Shown piece by piece: positions 9,086-18,493 of a stretch of DNA of 64,000 nucleotides. The notes under the pieces are model-generated. The model did no database searches and was not told the DNA's origin. It saw only the letters and a list, made by a program, of their open reading frames with translations. Position numbers and translations under genes: made by a program. The stretch is from Paenibacillus xylaniclasticus. GTDB taxonomy: Bacteria > Bacillota > Bacilli > Paenibacillales > Paenibacillaceae. Position 1 is the first letter of the stretch. Each line of letters begins with the position of its first letter. The DNA lies in contig NZ_BIML01000004.1 in the NCBI RefSeq assembly GCF_004001065.1, forward strand, positions 248,001 through 312,000, in the 5' to 3' direction.

Positions 9086-9245
9086 GATTTTGTATTCTTT
9101 CTTTTTGAATCGATTTTCCTTCCAAAAATTGATTCGAACAGATTATTTCAACTAAGTTTAGTCGATTATTCGGTATGGAACCGGCTAAGAAAACAAAATA
9201 TCATCCCAAGCGTTGAACTTGGTATGCAACGAGGAGGTGAACAAG

Positions 9246-10787
9246 ATGCACACGGCTGTATGGATCTTGATCGTTCTCGTTGTTGGTGCGATTTTCTTTG
9301 GGATTGGTTATTTCATTCGCAAATCGATCGCCGAAGCCAAAATTCAAAGCGCTGAGCATGCCGCAACTGTCATTATTGACAGTGCTAAGAAAGAAGCGGA
9401 AGCGCTGAAGAAGGAAACTGTGCTTGAGGCGAAAGATGAAGTCCACAAGCTCCGTTCCGAAGCTGAGCGTGACATCCGCGAACGGCGCAGCGAAGCATCG
9501 CGTCAGGAGCGTCGTCTTCAGCAGAAGGAAGAGGCGTTGGATAAAAAGTTAGAAGCGCTTGAGCGCAAAGAAGAGCAAGTAGCCAACAAGGAGAAACGTA
9601 TCGAGGAAACACAATCGCAGATCGATGTTCTCTACAAGCAGCAAGTGACCGAGCTCGAACGAATCTCTAACCTTACGATGGAGGATGCACGCAGTATCAT
9701 CTTGTCCAACGTCGAGCAGGAAGTGCGCCATGAAACGGCGCAAATGATTAAAGAGATCGAGCAGCAAGCGAAGGAAGAAGCGGATAAGAAGGCGCGCGAC
9801 ATCATTTCGCTGGCGATTCAACGGTGTGCGGCGGATCACGTGGCGGAGACGACCGTGTCGGTTGTTGCGTTGCCGAATGAAGAAATGAAAGGCCGTATTA
9901 TCGGTCGAGAAGGTCGAAACATTCGCGCTTTGGAAACATTGACCGGTATCGATCTCATTATCGACGATACGCCGGAAGCGGTCATATTGTCGGGCTTTGA
10001 CCCGATCCGTCGAGAAATCGCTCGGACTTCCTTGGAGAAGCTTGTAGCTGATGGACGAATTCACCCGGCACGTATTGAGGAGATGGTCGAGAAATCCCGT
10101 AAGGAAGTGGACGAACGTATCCGCGAATATGGGGAACAGGCTACCTTCGAGGTTGGTGTACATGGGCTGCACCCGGATTTGATCAAAATTTTGGGTCGAT
10201 TGAAATATCGTACAAGCTACGGTCAGAATGTGCTTAAACATTCGATGGAGGTCGCTTATTTGACGGGTCTGATGGCAGCGGAGCTCGGCGAAGACGTTAC
10301 ACTCGCCAAGCGATCTGGCTTGCTGCATGACATCGGCAAAGCGCTCGACCATGAGGTTGAAGGCTCGCACGTTGAGATCGGTGTTGAACTAGCGAAGAAG
10401 TATAAAGAGCATCCGGTAGTTATTAATAGTATTGCCTCCCACCACGGTGATTGCGAAGCGACCTCGGTCATCGCAATGCTCGTCGGAGCAGCTGACGCGT
10501 TGTCAGCAGCACGTCCAGGAGCACGTCGTGAGACGCTGGAGACATACATTAAACGTCTGGAGAAGCTTGAGGATATCTCCGAATCGTTCGAAGGTGTTGA
10601 GAAATCGTATGCTATCCAAGCTGGCCGAGAAGTACGTGTCATGGTTCAGCCTGATAAGATCGACGATACGGAAGCATTCCGCTTAGCACGCGATATTACG
10701 AAGAAGATTGAGAGCGAGCTCGATTATCCGGGCCACATCAAGGTTACGGTAATTCGAGAAACGCGCGCGGTCGAATACGCCAAATAA
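9246..10787 (+). CDS. rny: Ribonuclease Y
   Basis: Membrane-anchored endoribonuclease that starts mRNA decay, 513 aa. N-terminal membrane helix (about 5-25), long charged coiled coil to about residue 190, KH RNA-binding domain with [15 protein letters not shown], then an HD domain with the catalytic HDIGKA. The ATG at 9246 follows GAGGAGGTGA; the upstream in-frame TTG overlaps that site and is rejected. Followed by a long perfect terminator stem. Confidence 0.97.
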   Translation: MHTAVWILIVLVVGAIFFGIGYFIRKSIAEAKIQSAEHAATVIIDSAKKEAEALKKETVLEAKDEVHKLRSEAERDIRERRSEASRQERRLQQKEEALDKKLEALERKEEQVANKEKRIEETQSQIDVLYKQQVTELERISNLTMEDARSIILSNVEQEVRHETAQMIKEIEQQAKEEADKKARDIISLAIQRCAADHVAETTVSVVALPNEEMKGRIIGREGRNIRALETLTGIDLIIDDTPEAVILSGFDPIRREIARTSLEKLVADGRIHPARIEEMVEKSRKEVDERIREYGEQATFEVGVHGLHPDLIKILGRLKYRTSYGQNVLKHSMEVAYLTGLMAAELGEDVTLAKRSGLLHDIGKALDHEVEGSHVEIGVELAKKYKEHPVVINSIASHHGDCEATSVIAMLVGAADALSAARPGARRETLETYIKRLEKLEDISESFEGVEKSYAIQAGREVRVMVQPDKIDDTEAFRLARDITKKIESELDYPGHIKVTVIRETRAVEYAK

Positions 10788-10800
10788 TTGAATCGGTGCA

Positions 10801-10842
10801 AACGACGAAAGTGGCTGCTAACCAGCCACTTTCGTCGTTTGT
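10801..10842 (+). terminator. Terminator after rny
   Basis: Perfect stem of 17 pairs (10801-10817 with 10823-10839), 5-base loop CTAAC, then TTTG. Both flanks are A/T-rich. Confidence 0.8.
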
Positions 10843-10958
10843 ATGGACGCTTGTTCGTACATACTAGCCTCAGGTGTTGCTAGTAGGAAGCTTTGTCTGA
10901 GGGTAGAGTAAGGAGTTTAAGGGGACCCATTCCCTAATATTTATGGAGGGATTTCCAA

Positions 10959-11753
10959 GTGAAAATCTTGTTTATTGGAGACATCGTCGGTAGTGTAGGA
11001 CGAGCTGCAGTCAAAAAAGTGTTGCCTGCGTTAAAGACGAAATATAATCCGCACATTATTATTGCTAATGCGGAAAATTCGGCAGCAGGGAGAGGTATTA
11101 CAGCATCTATTGCGAAGGAACTGTTCGATTCAGGTGTACATGGCATTACAATGGGTAATCATACATGGGACAATAAAGATCTGTTCGAATGGATCGATGA
11201 CGAGCCGCGTCTAGTCCGCCCGGCTAACTTTCCTCAAGGAGCGCCGGGGCAAGGTGCCGCACTCATTAAAGCTAACGGCAAATCGCTTGCGATCATCAAT
11301 TTGCAAGGCCGGACGTTCCTGCCCCCAATCGATTGTCCGTTCCGCAAGGCAGACGAACTGATCGAGGAGATGCGATCGAAGACGAACCATATTCTCGTCG
11401 ATTTCCACGCTGAGGCGACATCAGAGAAAATTGCAATGGGCTGGCATTTGGACGGGAGAGCGACGCTCGTTGTCGGTACGCATACGCATGTACAAACGAA
11501 TGATGACCGGATATTGCCGGAAGGGACAGCGTACTTAACGGATGTCGGAATGGTCGGCCCTCGAGACGGCGTGCTCGGTATGGAGCGGACAGCTGTGCTC
11601 CGTAAGTTTTTGACTCAGCTGCCTTCACGCTTCATCGTCGATGAAGGGGATTGGCATTTCCATGCCGTGCTTGTAGAGACGGATGAGGCGACCGGGAAAG
11701 CGACATCGATTGTAAAGATACGCCAGACAGAAGAAACGCTAATGTTTTTTTAG
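10959..11753 (+). CDS. ymdB: YmdB family metallophosphoesterase
   Basis: TIGR00282 calcineurin-like phosphoesterase, 264 aa; B. subtilis YmdB hydrolyses 2',3'-cyclic AMP and controls the switch between motility and biofilm. Metal-binding motifs are intact: GDIVG at the N-terminus, NAENSAAG, GNHTWDN, VDFHAEATSEK and GTHTHVQTND. GTG start behind TGGAGGG. Rny-YmdB adjacency is conserved across Firmicutes; here a terminator lies between them. Confidence 0.94.
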   Translation: MKILFIGDIVGSVGRAAVKKVLPALKTKYNPHIIIANAENSAAGRGITASIAKELFDSGVHGITMGNHTWDNKDLFEWIDDEPRLVRPANFPQGAPGQGAALIKANGKSLAIINLQGRTFLPPIDCPFRKADELIEEMRSKTNHILVDFHAEATSEKIAMGWHLDGRATLVVGTHTHVQTNDDRILPEGTAYLTDVGMVGPRDGVLGMERTAVLRKFLTQLPSRFIVDEGDWHFHAVLVETDEATGKATSIVKIRQTEETLMFF

Positions 11754-11810
11754 TTCAATCTGACAATTGTCTAACAATTCGGAATACTTTGCAAAGTGCA
11801 AGCCATAAAA

Positions 11811-11839
11811 GAAGGAATCTTTCTGCCTCCCTCGAATAT
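11811..11839 (+). promoter_or_regulatory. Sigma-H-like promoter of spoVS
   Basis: GAAGGAATC (11811-11819), 11-base spacer, CTCGAATAT (11831-11839), close to the sigma-H consensus RnAGGAwWW-N11/12-RnnGAATww. Located 47 bases before spoVS, whose B. subtilis homologue is sigma-H controlled. Confidence 0.6.
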
Positions 11840-11886
11840 TTATAATTAGTGGAATCCATCCATCATTCCCGAGGAGGTACTTTTTC

Positions 11887-12147
11887 ATGGAAGTATTAAA
11901 AGTTTCAGCAAAGTCCAATCCAAACTCTGTTGCTGGCGCGCTGGCGGGTGTGTTGAGAGAACGTGGCGGCGCCGAACTGCAGGCTATCGGGGCTGGTGCG
12001 TTGAACCAGGCGATCAAGGCGGTGGCGATAGCAAGGGGCTTCGTCGCGCCGAGCGGGGTAGATCTGATCTGCATTCCCGCTTTCACAGATATCGTAATTG
12101 ATGGAGAAGACCGGACGGCCATTAAATTGATTGTGGAGCCAAGATGA
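11887..12147 (+). CDS. spoVS: Stage V sporulation protein S
   Basis: SpoVS, 86 aa, Alba-like small protein nearly invariant across spore formers (MEVLKVSAKSNPNSVAGALA, GAGALNQAIKAVAIARGF). Needed for progress through spore coat and septation stages in B. subtilis. Ribosome site GAGGAGG. Supported by a sigma-H-like promoter upstream and a terminator downstream, so it appears monocistronic. Confidence 0.97.
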   Translation: MEVLKVSAKSNPNSVAGALAGVLRERGGAELQAIGAGALNQAIKAVAIARGFVAPSGVDLICIPAFTDIVIDGEDRTAIKLIVEPR

Positions 12148-12192
12148 ATAGGTAGTCAATAGAGTTGGATGGAAGTGGAAGTGTGATGGATG

Positions 12193-12226
12193 AACCTGTT
12201 TACGTACGCTGTAAGCAGGTTTTTTG
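12193..12226 (+). terminator. Terminator after spoVS
   Basis: 11-bp stem AACCTGTTTAC / GTAAGCAGGTT (one G-U), loop GTACGCT, T tail. Confidence 0.85.
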
Positions 12227-12272
12227 CATGTATGACAATGCGCATATCGCATATTAAAAAGGAGAGTGCCGT

Positions 12273-13235
12273 ATGACTACCCAGAGCAATCCGCAGCTGC
12301 CTGTCGTCGATTTTCATTGCGATGCGCTCTGGAAGCTGCTTGAGCATGAGGAGCTTGATTTTGTGACAGATGAGAACGGTCTGCTGGATGTAACACCTGA
12401 TCGGCTGATTGCTTCAGATACGGTGCTTCAGACGTTTGCCATCTTTGTGCCTGATCGACTTGCGGATAAAGAGTCGATCTGGAAAAGCGTTGACTTATTT
12501 TATGGAAAAATATTAAGAAATCCGCATCTTACGTTAATTCGAACAGCCTCTGATTTGAAAGCCGCAGTAGCTGGCGGCCGTATCGGCGCGTTATTGTCAT
12601 TGGAAGGTGTCGACAGCCTGCAGGGCGATCTTACGATGCTGCGGCTGCTATACCATCTGGGGCTGAGGGCGCTCGGCTTGACCTGGAATCATGCCAATTG
12701 GGCAGCTGATGGCGTCATGGAGCCCCGTCAGGGCGGCTTAACGGCAAAGGGGCGCAAGCTTGTTGAGGAATGTGAGCGGCTTGGCATTATTTTGGACGTT
12801 TCCCACCTTTCGGAGAAAGGGTTCTGGGAGCTTACCGAGCTGGCGGAGCGCTCATTTATTGCTTCTCACAGCAATGCGAGATCGCTTTGCGCGCATCCTC
12901 GTAATTTGACCGACGATCAGATTCGAGCGCTTATCGCGATAGACGGACGAATTGGGGTAACCTATGTTCCGTACTTCGTGAAGGATGGTGGAGGGGCAGC
13001 GATTGATGATGTTATCCGCCACATGGACTATATCGCGTCGCTTGGTGGGGCTCGTCATCTCATGCTTGGCTCTGATTTTGACGGAATTGATCAATACGTG
13101 GATCATCTTCGCAGCCCCGGTGATGTGTCCAAGCTTATTGATGCAATGCTTCGAGCTTTTCCGGAAAGCATGGTACGCGACGTTACATCCCGTAATGCGA
13201 TTCGTTTTCTTGAGGACCGATTGCCGCACGGATAA
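12273..13235 (+). CDS. Membrane dipeptidase, peptidase family M19
   Basis: M19 dipeptidase (renal dipeptidase type), 320 aa, a TIM-barrel zinc enzyme cleaving dipeptides. It shows the metal motif DFHCD near residue 15, SLEGVDSL, the GLTWNHAN segment, DVSHLSE, SHSNARSLCAHPRNLTDDQ and GSDFDGI, all family hallmarks. No signal peptide, so probably cytoplasmic despite the family name. The gene between spoVS and the 2-oxoacid oxidoreductase is conserved in Bacillus cereus and Paenibacillus. Substrate in this organism unknown. Confidence 0.92.
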   Translation: MTTQSNPQLPVVDFHCDALWKLLEHEELDFVTDENGLLDVTPDRLIASDTVLQTFAIFVPDRLADKESIWKSVDLFYGKILRNPHLTLIRTASDLKAAVAGGRIGALLSLEGVDSLQGDLTMLRLLYHLGLRALGLTWNHANWAADGVMEPRQGGLTAKGRKLVEECERLGIILDVSHLSEKGFWELTELAERSFIASHSNARSLCAHPRNLTDDQIRALIAIDGRIGVTYVPYFVKDGGGAAIDDVIRHMDYIASLGGARHLMLGSDFDGIDQYVDHLRSPGDVSKLIDAMLRAFPESMVRDVTSRNAIRFLEDRLPHG

Positions 13236-13314
13236 AGGGAGTGATGGGCAAGTTAGATGTCGAATCCATATGAACAGCATCGAAAAGAATGATAAATTAA
13301 TTCGAGTGCATAAC

Positions 13315-13343
13315 TTGCATTTTCATTCCACCTCTCATAAAAT
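13315..13343 (+). promoter_or_regulatory. Promoter of korAB
   Basis: -35 TTGCAT (13315-13320), 17-base spacer, -10 TAAAAT (13338-13343), upstream of korA. Confidence 0.6.
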
Positions 13344-13348
13344 TTAAA

Positions 13349-13363
13349 TGATATTCATTATTA
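13349..13363 (+). promoter_or_regulatory. Fur-box-like site at korAB transcription start
   Basis: TGATATTCATTATTA differs from the 15-base Bacillus Fur/Zur-type core TGATAATTATTATCA at three positions, one central. It begins 6 bases after the -10, where the transcript should start, a place suited to repression. Confidence 0.4.
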
Positions 13364-13426
13364 ATAAACAATTTTTTTGAACTTTTTGAATGCAGTTGCG
13401 TTCTTAACAAAGAGGAGATGGACGTT

Positions 13427-15160
13427 TTGATTAGTCAATTGTCTTGGAAGATAGGAGGACAGCAAGGGGAAGGCGTTGAAAGTACAGACCGTATTTTTTC
13501 CACAGCGCTTAACCGCCTTGGCTATTACCTGTATGGCTACCGCCATTTCTCTTCGCGTATTAAAGGTGGGCATACGAACAACAAAATTAGAATCAGTACA
13601 CAGCCGATTCGTGCCATTTCCGATGATCTTGATATACTTGTCGCATTCGACCAAGAAAGTATTGATCTTAACGCGCATGAGCTTCGCTCGGGTGGTGTGG
13701 TCGTAGCGGATGCGAAATTTAATCCTGTTATACCTGAAGGCATCGACGCGCGCTTATTCGCGGTGCCGATTACGGCTATCGCCGAAGAGCTCGGCACTTC
13801 GCTTATGAAGAATATGGTGGCCTCTGGAGCGTCATGGGCGTTGCTTGGGCTGCCGCTTGAAGTGTTTAATAAAGCGGTAGAAGAAGAATTCGGACGCAAG
13901 GGTCAGGCAATCGTTGAGAAAAACGTTGAGGCAGTAAAGCGCGGCGCTGAGTTCATACTTGAGCAAGCGGGCGGACCGCTGGATGAATTTAAGCTGGAGG
14001 AAGCAGACGGTAAGCAGAAGCTGTTTATTATCGGTAACGAGGCGATTGGTCTCGGCTCGATCGCAGCAGGCTGCCGTCTTATGTCTGCTTACCCAATTAC
14101 ACCCGCTTCGGAAATAATGGAATATCTAATTAAGAAGCTACCTAAATTCGGCGGCACTGTCATTCAGACAGAGGATGAAATTGCAGCTGTTACGATGGCA
14201 ATCGGTGCGAATTATGCCGGCGTACGGACGATGACGGCTTCGGCTGGTCCTGGTCTGTCGTTGATGATGGAAGCGATTGGTCTAGCCGGCATGACGGAGC
14301 AGCCGCTTGTCATCGTCGATACGCAGCGCGGCGGGCCTTCGACGGGCTTGCCGACGAAGCAGGAGCAATCCGATTTGAACGCGATGGTATACGGAACCCA
14401 CGGCGAAATTCCGAAGGTCGTTATCGCCCCAGCGTCGATCGAGGACTGCTTCTATGACATGATTGAGGCATTCAACGTATCGGAGCAATATCAAGTGCCT
14501 GTTATCGTCATGACGGATTTACAGCTATCGCTCGGTAAGCAATCGTGTGAAGTGTTTGATTATGATTCGATTCATATTAACCGCGGCAAGCTCGTAACGA
14601 ATGTGCCCGTGTCTGAAGATAACGCACTGTTCAAACGCTATGAGCTGACAGAGGACGGAATTTCACCTCGCGTGCTTCCGGGTGAGAAGGGTGGTCTTCA
14701 CCATGTGACCGGCGTCGAGCATGACGAGGTCGGACGCCCTTCCGAGAGCGCGGTTAACCGGAAGAAAATGATGGATAAACGGCTTAACAAGCTGAATGGT
14801 CTGCGTATACGCGATGCGATTCGGGTAGATGCAACGCATTCGAATCCGGATTTGCTGATCATCGGGATGGGCTCGACGGGCGGCACGATTGATGAAGCAC
14901 GACGCAGACTCGAAGCGGATGGCATTACGTCAAACCATGTGATGATTCGCCAGATTGCACCATTCCCGGCTGAGGAGCTGTCTGCTTATTTGAACGGCGC
15001 CAAACGGGTAATTGTCCTAGAGAATAATGCTACGGCGCAGCTCGCTTCACAAATTAAGATGCATGCCGGTTACGCTGACAAAATTCATAACCTTCTTAAA
15101 TATGACGGTAATCCGTTCCTGCCGTCTGAAGTGTATAAAGCATGCAAGGAGTTGAAATAG
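13427..15160 (+). CDS. korA: 2-oxoacid:acceptor oxidoreductase subunit alpha
   Basis: Alpha subunit (577 aa) with the gamma domain fused at the N-terminus: gamma part at about 1-185 (GGQQGEGVEST, SSRIKGGHTNN), then pyrimidine-binding domain (SAYPITPASEIMEYL; TMTASAGPGLSLMMEA; ERG-type region), and domain II at the C-terminus. With the beta subunit it forms a thiamine-diphosphate, ferredoxin-linked 2-oxoglutarate/2-oxoacid oxidoreductase. TTG at 13427 is preferred: AGAGGAG ends 10 bases upstream, while the ATG at 13418 is only one base from it, and homologues begin MISQLSWK. Stop codon abuts korB. Confidence 0.92.
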   Translation: MISQLSWKIGGQQGEGVESTDRIFSTALNRLGYYLYGYRHFSSRIKGGHTNNKIRISTQPIRAISDDLDILVAFDQESIDLNAHELRSGGVVVADAKFNPVIPEGIDARLFAVPITAIAEELGTSLMKNMVASGASWALLGLPLEVFNKAVEEEFGRKGQAIVEKNVEAVKRGAEFILEQAGGPLDEFKLEEADGKQKLFIIGNEAIGLGSIAAGCRLMSAYPITPASEIMEYLIKKLPKFGGTVIQTEDEIAAVTMAIGANYAGVRTMTASAGPGLSLMMEAIGLAGMTEQPLVIVDTQRGGPSTGLPTKQEQSDLNAMVYGTHGEIPKVVIAPASIEDCFYDMIEAFNVSEQYQVPVIVMTDLQLSLGKQSCEVFDYDSIHINRGKLVTNVPVSEDNALFKRYELTEDGISPRVLPGEKGGLHHVTGVEHDEVGRPSESAVNRKKMMDKRLNKLNGLRIRDAIRVDATHSNPDLLIIGMGSTGGTIDEARRRLEADGITSNHVMIRQIAPFPAEELSAYLNGAKRVIVLENNATAQLASQIKMHAGYADKIHNLLKYDGNPFLPSEVYKACKELK

Positions 15161-16027
15161 ATGGCAACATTCAAAGACTTCCGTAATAACGTTAAGCCGA
15201 ACTGGTGCCCAGGCTGCGGCGACTTCTCGATTCAGGCTGCAATTCAGCGGGCGGCGGCTAACGTTGGCTTGGAACCGGAAAATCTTGCAGTTATTTCAGG
15301 GATCGGCTGCTCGGGACGGATTTCAGGTTACATTAATGCATATGGCTTGCACGGCATACATGGTCGGGCTCTGCCAATCGCGCAAGGCGTGAAGCTGGCA
15401 AATCGTGATCTTACTGTAATCGCGTCTGGTGGTGACGGTGACGGCTTTGCTATCGGGATGGGTCATACAATTCATGCGATCCGTCGTAATCTTGACATTA
15501 CGTATATCGTCATGGATAACCAAATTTATGGCTTGACCAAAGGTCAAACTTCTCCGCGCAGCGCAGAAGGCTTTAAGACGAAGTCGACGCCGGAAGGCTC
15601 AATCGAGTCCACGCTGTCGCCGCTTGAGATTGCATTGTCTGCAGGCGCAACCTTCGTCGCACAGTCGTTCTCCAGCGATTTGAAGCAGCTGACCTCGCTT
15701 ATCGAGCAGGCTATAGCGCACAAGGGCTTCTCGCTGATCAACGTATTCAGCCCTTGCGTAACGTTTAACAAGATCAATACGTACGATTGGTTTAAAGAAC
15801 ATATCGTTAATTTGAATGAATTCCCAGATTACGATCCGTTGAACCGTATTGCTGCCATGACGAAGATTATGGAGACGGGCGGCATGCTGACTGGACTGAT
15901 CTACCAGAATAAGGATCGTAAATGCTATGAGGACATGATCGTAGGCTTCAAGGAAGAGCCGTTGGCACACCAGTCGCTTAATATTAGCCGTGAATCATTC
16001 GATCAGCTGGTTGCCGAGTTCAAATAA
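15161..16027 (+). CDS. korB: 2-oxoacid:ferredoxin oxidoreductase subunit beta
   Basis: Beta subunit, 288 aa, carrying the thiamine diphosphate and Fe-S cluster ligands: WCPGCGDFSIQAAI near residue 16, SGIGCSGR, GLHGIHGRA, and the TPP motif GGDGDGFAIGMGH...NQIYGLTKGQTSPRS. A further Cys in NVFSPCVTFN is the usual cluster ligand. ATG follows the korA stop with no gap. A terminator follows. Confidence 0.95.
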   Translation: MATFKDFRNNVKPNWCPGCGDFSIQAAIQRAAANVGLEPENLAVISGIGCSGRISGYINAYGLHGIHGRALPIAQGVKLANRDLTVIASGGDGDGFAIGMGHTIHAIRRNLDITYIVMDNQIYGLTKGQTSPRSAEGFKTKSTPEGSIESTLSPLEIALSAGATFVAQSFSSDLKQLTSLIEQAIAHKGFSLINVFSPCVTFNKINTYDWFKEHIVNLNEFPDYDPLNRIAAMTKIMETGGMLTGLIYQNKDRKCYEDMIVGFKEEPLAHQSLNISRESFDQLVAEFK

Positions 16028-16040
16028 TTATCAGTATAAT

Positions 16041-16077
16041 AAGGCATACGGCCATTTACGTTGGGCGTATGCCTTTT
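16041..16077 (+). terminator. Terminator after korB
   Basis: 10-bp stem AAGGCATACG / CGTATGCCTT (16041-16050, 16066-16075), T tail. Confidence 0.8.
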
Positions 16078-16128
16078 ACTTGTATGAGGGCGAATATGGA
16101 TGAAGAAGGTAGAAAGAAGGCGATAACT

Positions 16129-16701
16129 ATGAGTAAGCAGGTTCCAGTCGGCGTATCGGCAAGGCATATTCATTTATCACAGGAGCATGTCGAGCTGTTG
16201 TTCGGTCAAGGCTATCAGCTGACGGAGTTGAAGCCGCTGTCACAGCCAGGACAATATGCCGCGAATGAGACAGTAGCGGTCATCGGACCAAAGGGATCTT
16301 TCCCGAAAGTACGTATTCTTGGTCCAGCACGTAAAGCAACGCAGCTCGAAGTGTCCCGCACGGATGCCGTTGCATTAGGTGTGAAGGCGCCATTACGTGA
16401 ATCGGGCGATACGAAAGGCTCGGCCGGCATTACGATACAAGGTCCAGCGGGAGAAGTGACGATTGAAGAAGGCGTTATCGTGGCAGCCCGCCATATTCAT
16501 TTTCATACGAGCGACGCGGAGAAGTGGGGCATTGCAGATAAGCAAAAGCTACGTGTCCGTGTTGGGGGAGATCGTGGAGTCGTGTTCGAGAACGTCATCG
16601 CGCGCGTATCGCCGGATTTTGCATTGGACATGCATATCGATACGGATGAAGCGAATGCAGCTGGTGTAGAGAACGGACAGATGGCGGAAATTATCGATTA
16701 G
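16129..16701 (+). CDS. pduL: PduL-type phosphate acyltransferase
   Basis: Phosphate propanoyltransferase family, 190 aa, two-domain PduL fold with the zinc-binding His motifs VSARHIHLS (N-terminal) and VAARHIHFH (C-terminal). It interconverts acyl-CoA and acyl phosphate and, outside microcompartments, can act as a phosphotransacetylase. No pdu shell genes are near, so a general acetyl-CoA/acetyl phosphate role is inferred. ATG 16129 fits AGAAAGAAGG upstream; ATG 16096 is an alternative, while the ORF's earliest start lies in the korB terminator. Confidence 0.88.
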   Translation: MSKQVPVGVSARHIHLSQEHVELLFGQGYQLTELKPLSQPGQYAANETVAVIGPKGSFPKVRILGPARKATQLEVSRTDAVALGVKAPLRESGDTKGSAGITIQGPAGEVTIEEGVIVAARHIHFHTSDAEKWGIADKQKLRVRVGGDRGVVFENVIARVSPDFALDMHIDTDEANAAGVENGQMAEIID

Positions 16702-16725
16702 CACGATACATAGAGCAGCGAACCT

Positions 16726-16765
16726 GCCGCATTAACGGTTATATGACCTTAATGCGGCTTTTTTT
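16726..16765 (+). terminator. Terminator after pduL
   Basis: 10-bp stem GCCGCATTAA / TTAATGCGGC with seven T downstream. Confidence 0.88.
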
Positions 16766-16909
16766 GATTGGACACTGGAAAGAGTTTTACAACTGTCATT
16801 TAAACTTTATGGATATTCCTTTGTCGTAATGGTATAATTTCATGATGGTGAATCCGTTTATCATATTCGTAATTTATGATTGTATAGATGAGGAGAAGTG
16901 AATCCTACC

Positions 16910-18463
16910 ATGACGAAGGAGACGACGAAGGACTACTCCAAATATTTTGATTTCAGCAACGCGAAAGTTGTGAACCGGGACGAGCATTCGACGACTTATC
17001 GAATTAACGGCCGCAATATTCAAATTAACTCGGCGCCGAACTATCGTGAAGAGAAGAAGCGGGGCAAAGAGGATATTCTCGTGCACCGTGATTTCACTAT
17101 TGCGGAGGAAGTAAGCGGACTGGGTGCAGGCAAGCGTTACATGATTACAACCTATGGCTGCCAGATGAACGAGCACGATACTGAGGTCATGAAAGGCATG
17201 CTGGAGCAAATGGGGTTCGTGGAGACGGACGACCGTTTGCAAGCCGATTTGATTTTGCTTAATACGTGTGCGATTCGTGAGAATGCAGAGGATAAAGTAT
17301 TCGGCGAGCTCGGACACCTGAAGACGCTGAAGCGTGAGCGTCCGAATTTGCTGCTGGGCGTATGCGGCTGCATGTCTCAGGAAGAGTCTGTCATCGGCAA
17401 AATACTCGAGAAGCATCAGCACGTCGATATCGTGTTCGGAACGCACAATATTCATCGACTTCCTTACCTGCTGCAGAATGCATATTTCAACAAAGAGATG
17501 GTCGTTGAAGTATGGTCGAAGGAAGGCGACATCATCGAGAATTTGCCGAAGAAGCGTGAAGGGCTGAGGGCTTGGGTCAACATTATGTATGGTTGCGATA
17601 AGTTCTGTACGTATTGCATCGTGCCGTATACACGAGGTAAGGAGCGGAGCCGCCGTCCGGAGGACGTGATCGCCGAGGTGCGCGAGCTGGCGCGCGAGGG
17701 CTATAAGGAAATTACGCTGCTTGGGCAGAACGTGAATGCGTATGGCAAAGATTTCGAAGATATCGAGTACCGATTTGGTGACCTGATGGCAGACATCGCG
17801 AAGATCGATATTCCGCGCATTCGGTTTACGACAAGCCATCCTCGCGACTTTGACGATCATCTGATCGAAGTGCTGGCAGGTCGCGGCAGCTTAGTGGAGC
17901 ATATTCATCTGCCTGTACAATCGGGCAGCACAGCCATACTTAAACGGATGAGCCGGAAATATTCCCGTGAGACCTATTTGGAGCTCGTGAAGAAGATTAA
18001 AGCTGCGATCCCGGATGTTGTCTTAACAACGGATATCATTGTCGGTTTTCCTGGAGAGACAGATGAACAATTCGAAGAGACGATGTCGCTTGTCCGTGAG
18101 GTTGGCTTTGATTCGGCTTACACCTTCATTTATTCGCCGCGCGAAGGCACGCCGGCAGCCGGTATGGAAGATAACGTACCGATTGAAGTGAAGAAAGAGC
18201 GCTTAACCCGTCTGAACGATCTGATGGCGGAGCTCGGACGTAAAAGTAACGAGAAGCTTCGCGGTCAGATCGTAGAAGTGCTCGTGGAAGGCGAGAGCAA
18301 GAACAATTCCGCGGTTTTGTCGGGGCGTACCAGAACGAATAAACTCGTTCACTTCGAAGGACCGAAGGAATGGATTGGCCAACTGATCCATGTTCGGGTG
18401 ACGGAGCCGCAAACTTGGTATATTAAAGCTGAACCAATATTAAATAGTGAAGCGGTGTCCTAA
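16910..18463 (+). CDS. miaB: tRNA-2-methylthio-N6-dimethylallyladenosine synthase MiaB
   Basis: Radical-SAM methylthiotransferase that adds ms2 to i6A37 of tRNA, about 517 aa. N-terminal UPF0004 domain with three cluster cysteines ([33 protein letters not shown]), radical-SAM CxxxCxxC in [17 protein letters not shown]-terminal TRAM domain. The start is uncertain: ATG 16910 has GAGGAG 14 bases upstream, GTG 16898 only 2 bases. The next gene, ricA, encodes a subunit of the complex needed for MiaB maturation in B. subtilis. Confidence 0.96.
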   Translation: MTKETTKDYSKYFDFSNAKVVNRDEHSTTYRINGRNIQINSAPNYREEKKRGKEDILVHRDFTIAEEVSGLGAGKRYMITTYGCQMNEHDTEVMKGMLEQMGFVETDDRLQADLILLNTCAIRENAEDKVFGELGHLKTLKRERPNLLLGVCGCMSQEESVIGKILEKHQHVDIVFGTHNIHRLPYLLQNAYFNKEMVVEVWSKEGDIIENLPKKREGLRAWVNIMYGCDKFCTYCIVPYTRGKERSRRPEDVIAEVRELAREGYKEITLLGQNVNAYGKDFEDIEYRFGDLMADIAKIDIPRIRFTTSHPRDFDDHLIEVLAGRGSLVEHIHLPVQSGSTAILKRMSRKYSRETYLELVKKIKAAIPDVVLTTDIIVGFPGETDEQFEETMSLVREVGFDSAYTFIYSPREGTPAAGMEDNVPIEVKKERLTRLNDLMAELGRKSNEKLRGQIVEVLVEGESKNNSAVLSGRTRTNKLVHFEGPKEWIGQLIHVRVTEPQTWYIKAEPILNSEAVS

Positions 18464-18493
18464 TACGACACACGACGATAGGAGCGATTATCA

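Noticed and set aside
16874-17860. 328-aa open frame on the - strand opposite miaB
   Set aside because: Antisense shadow of a well-identified gene; no domain-like features.
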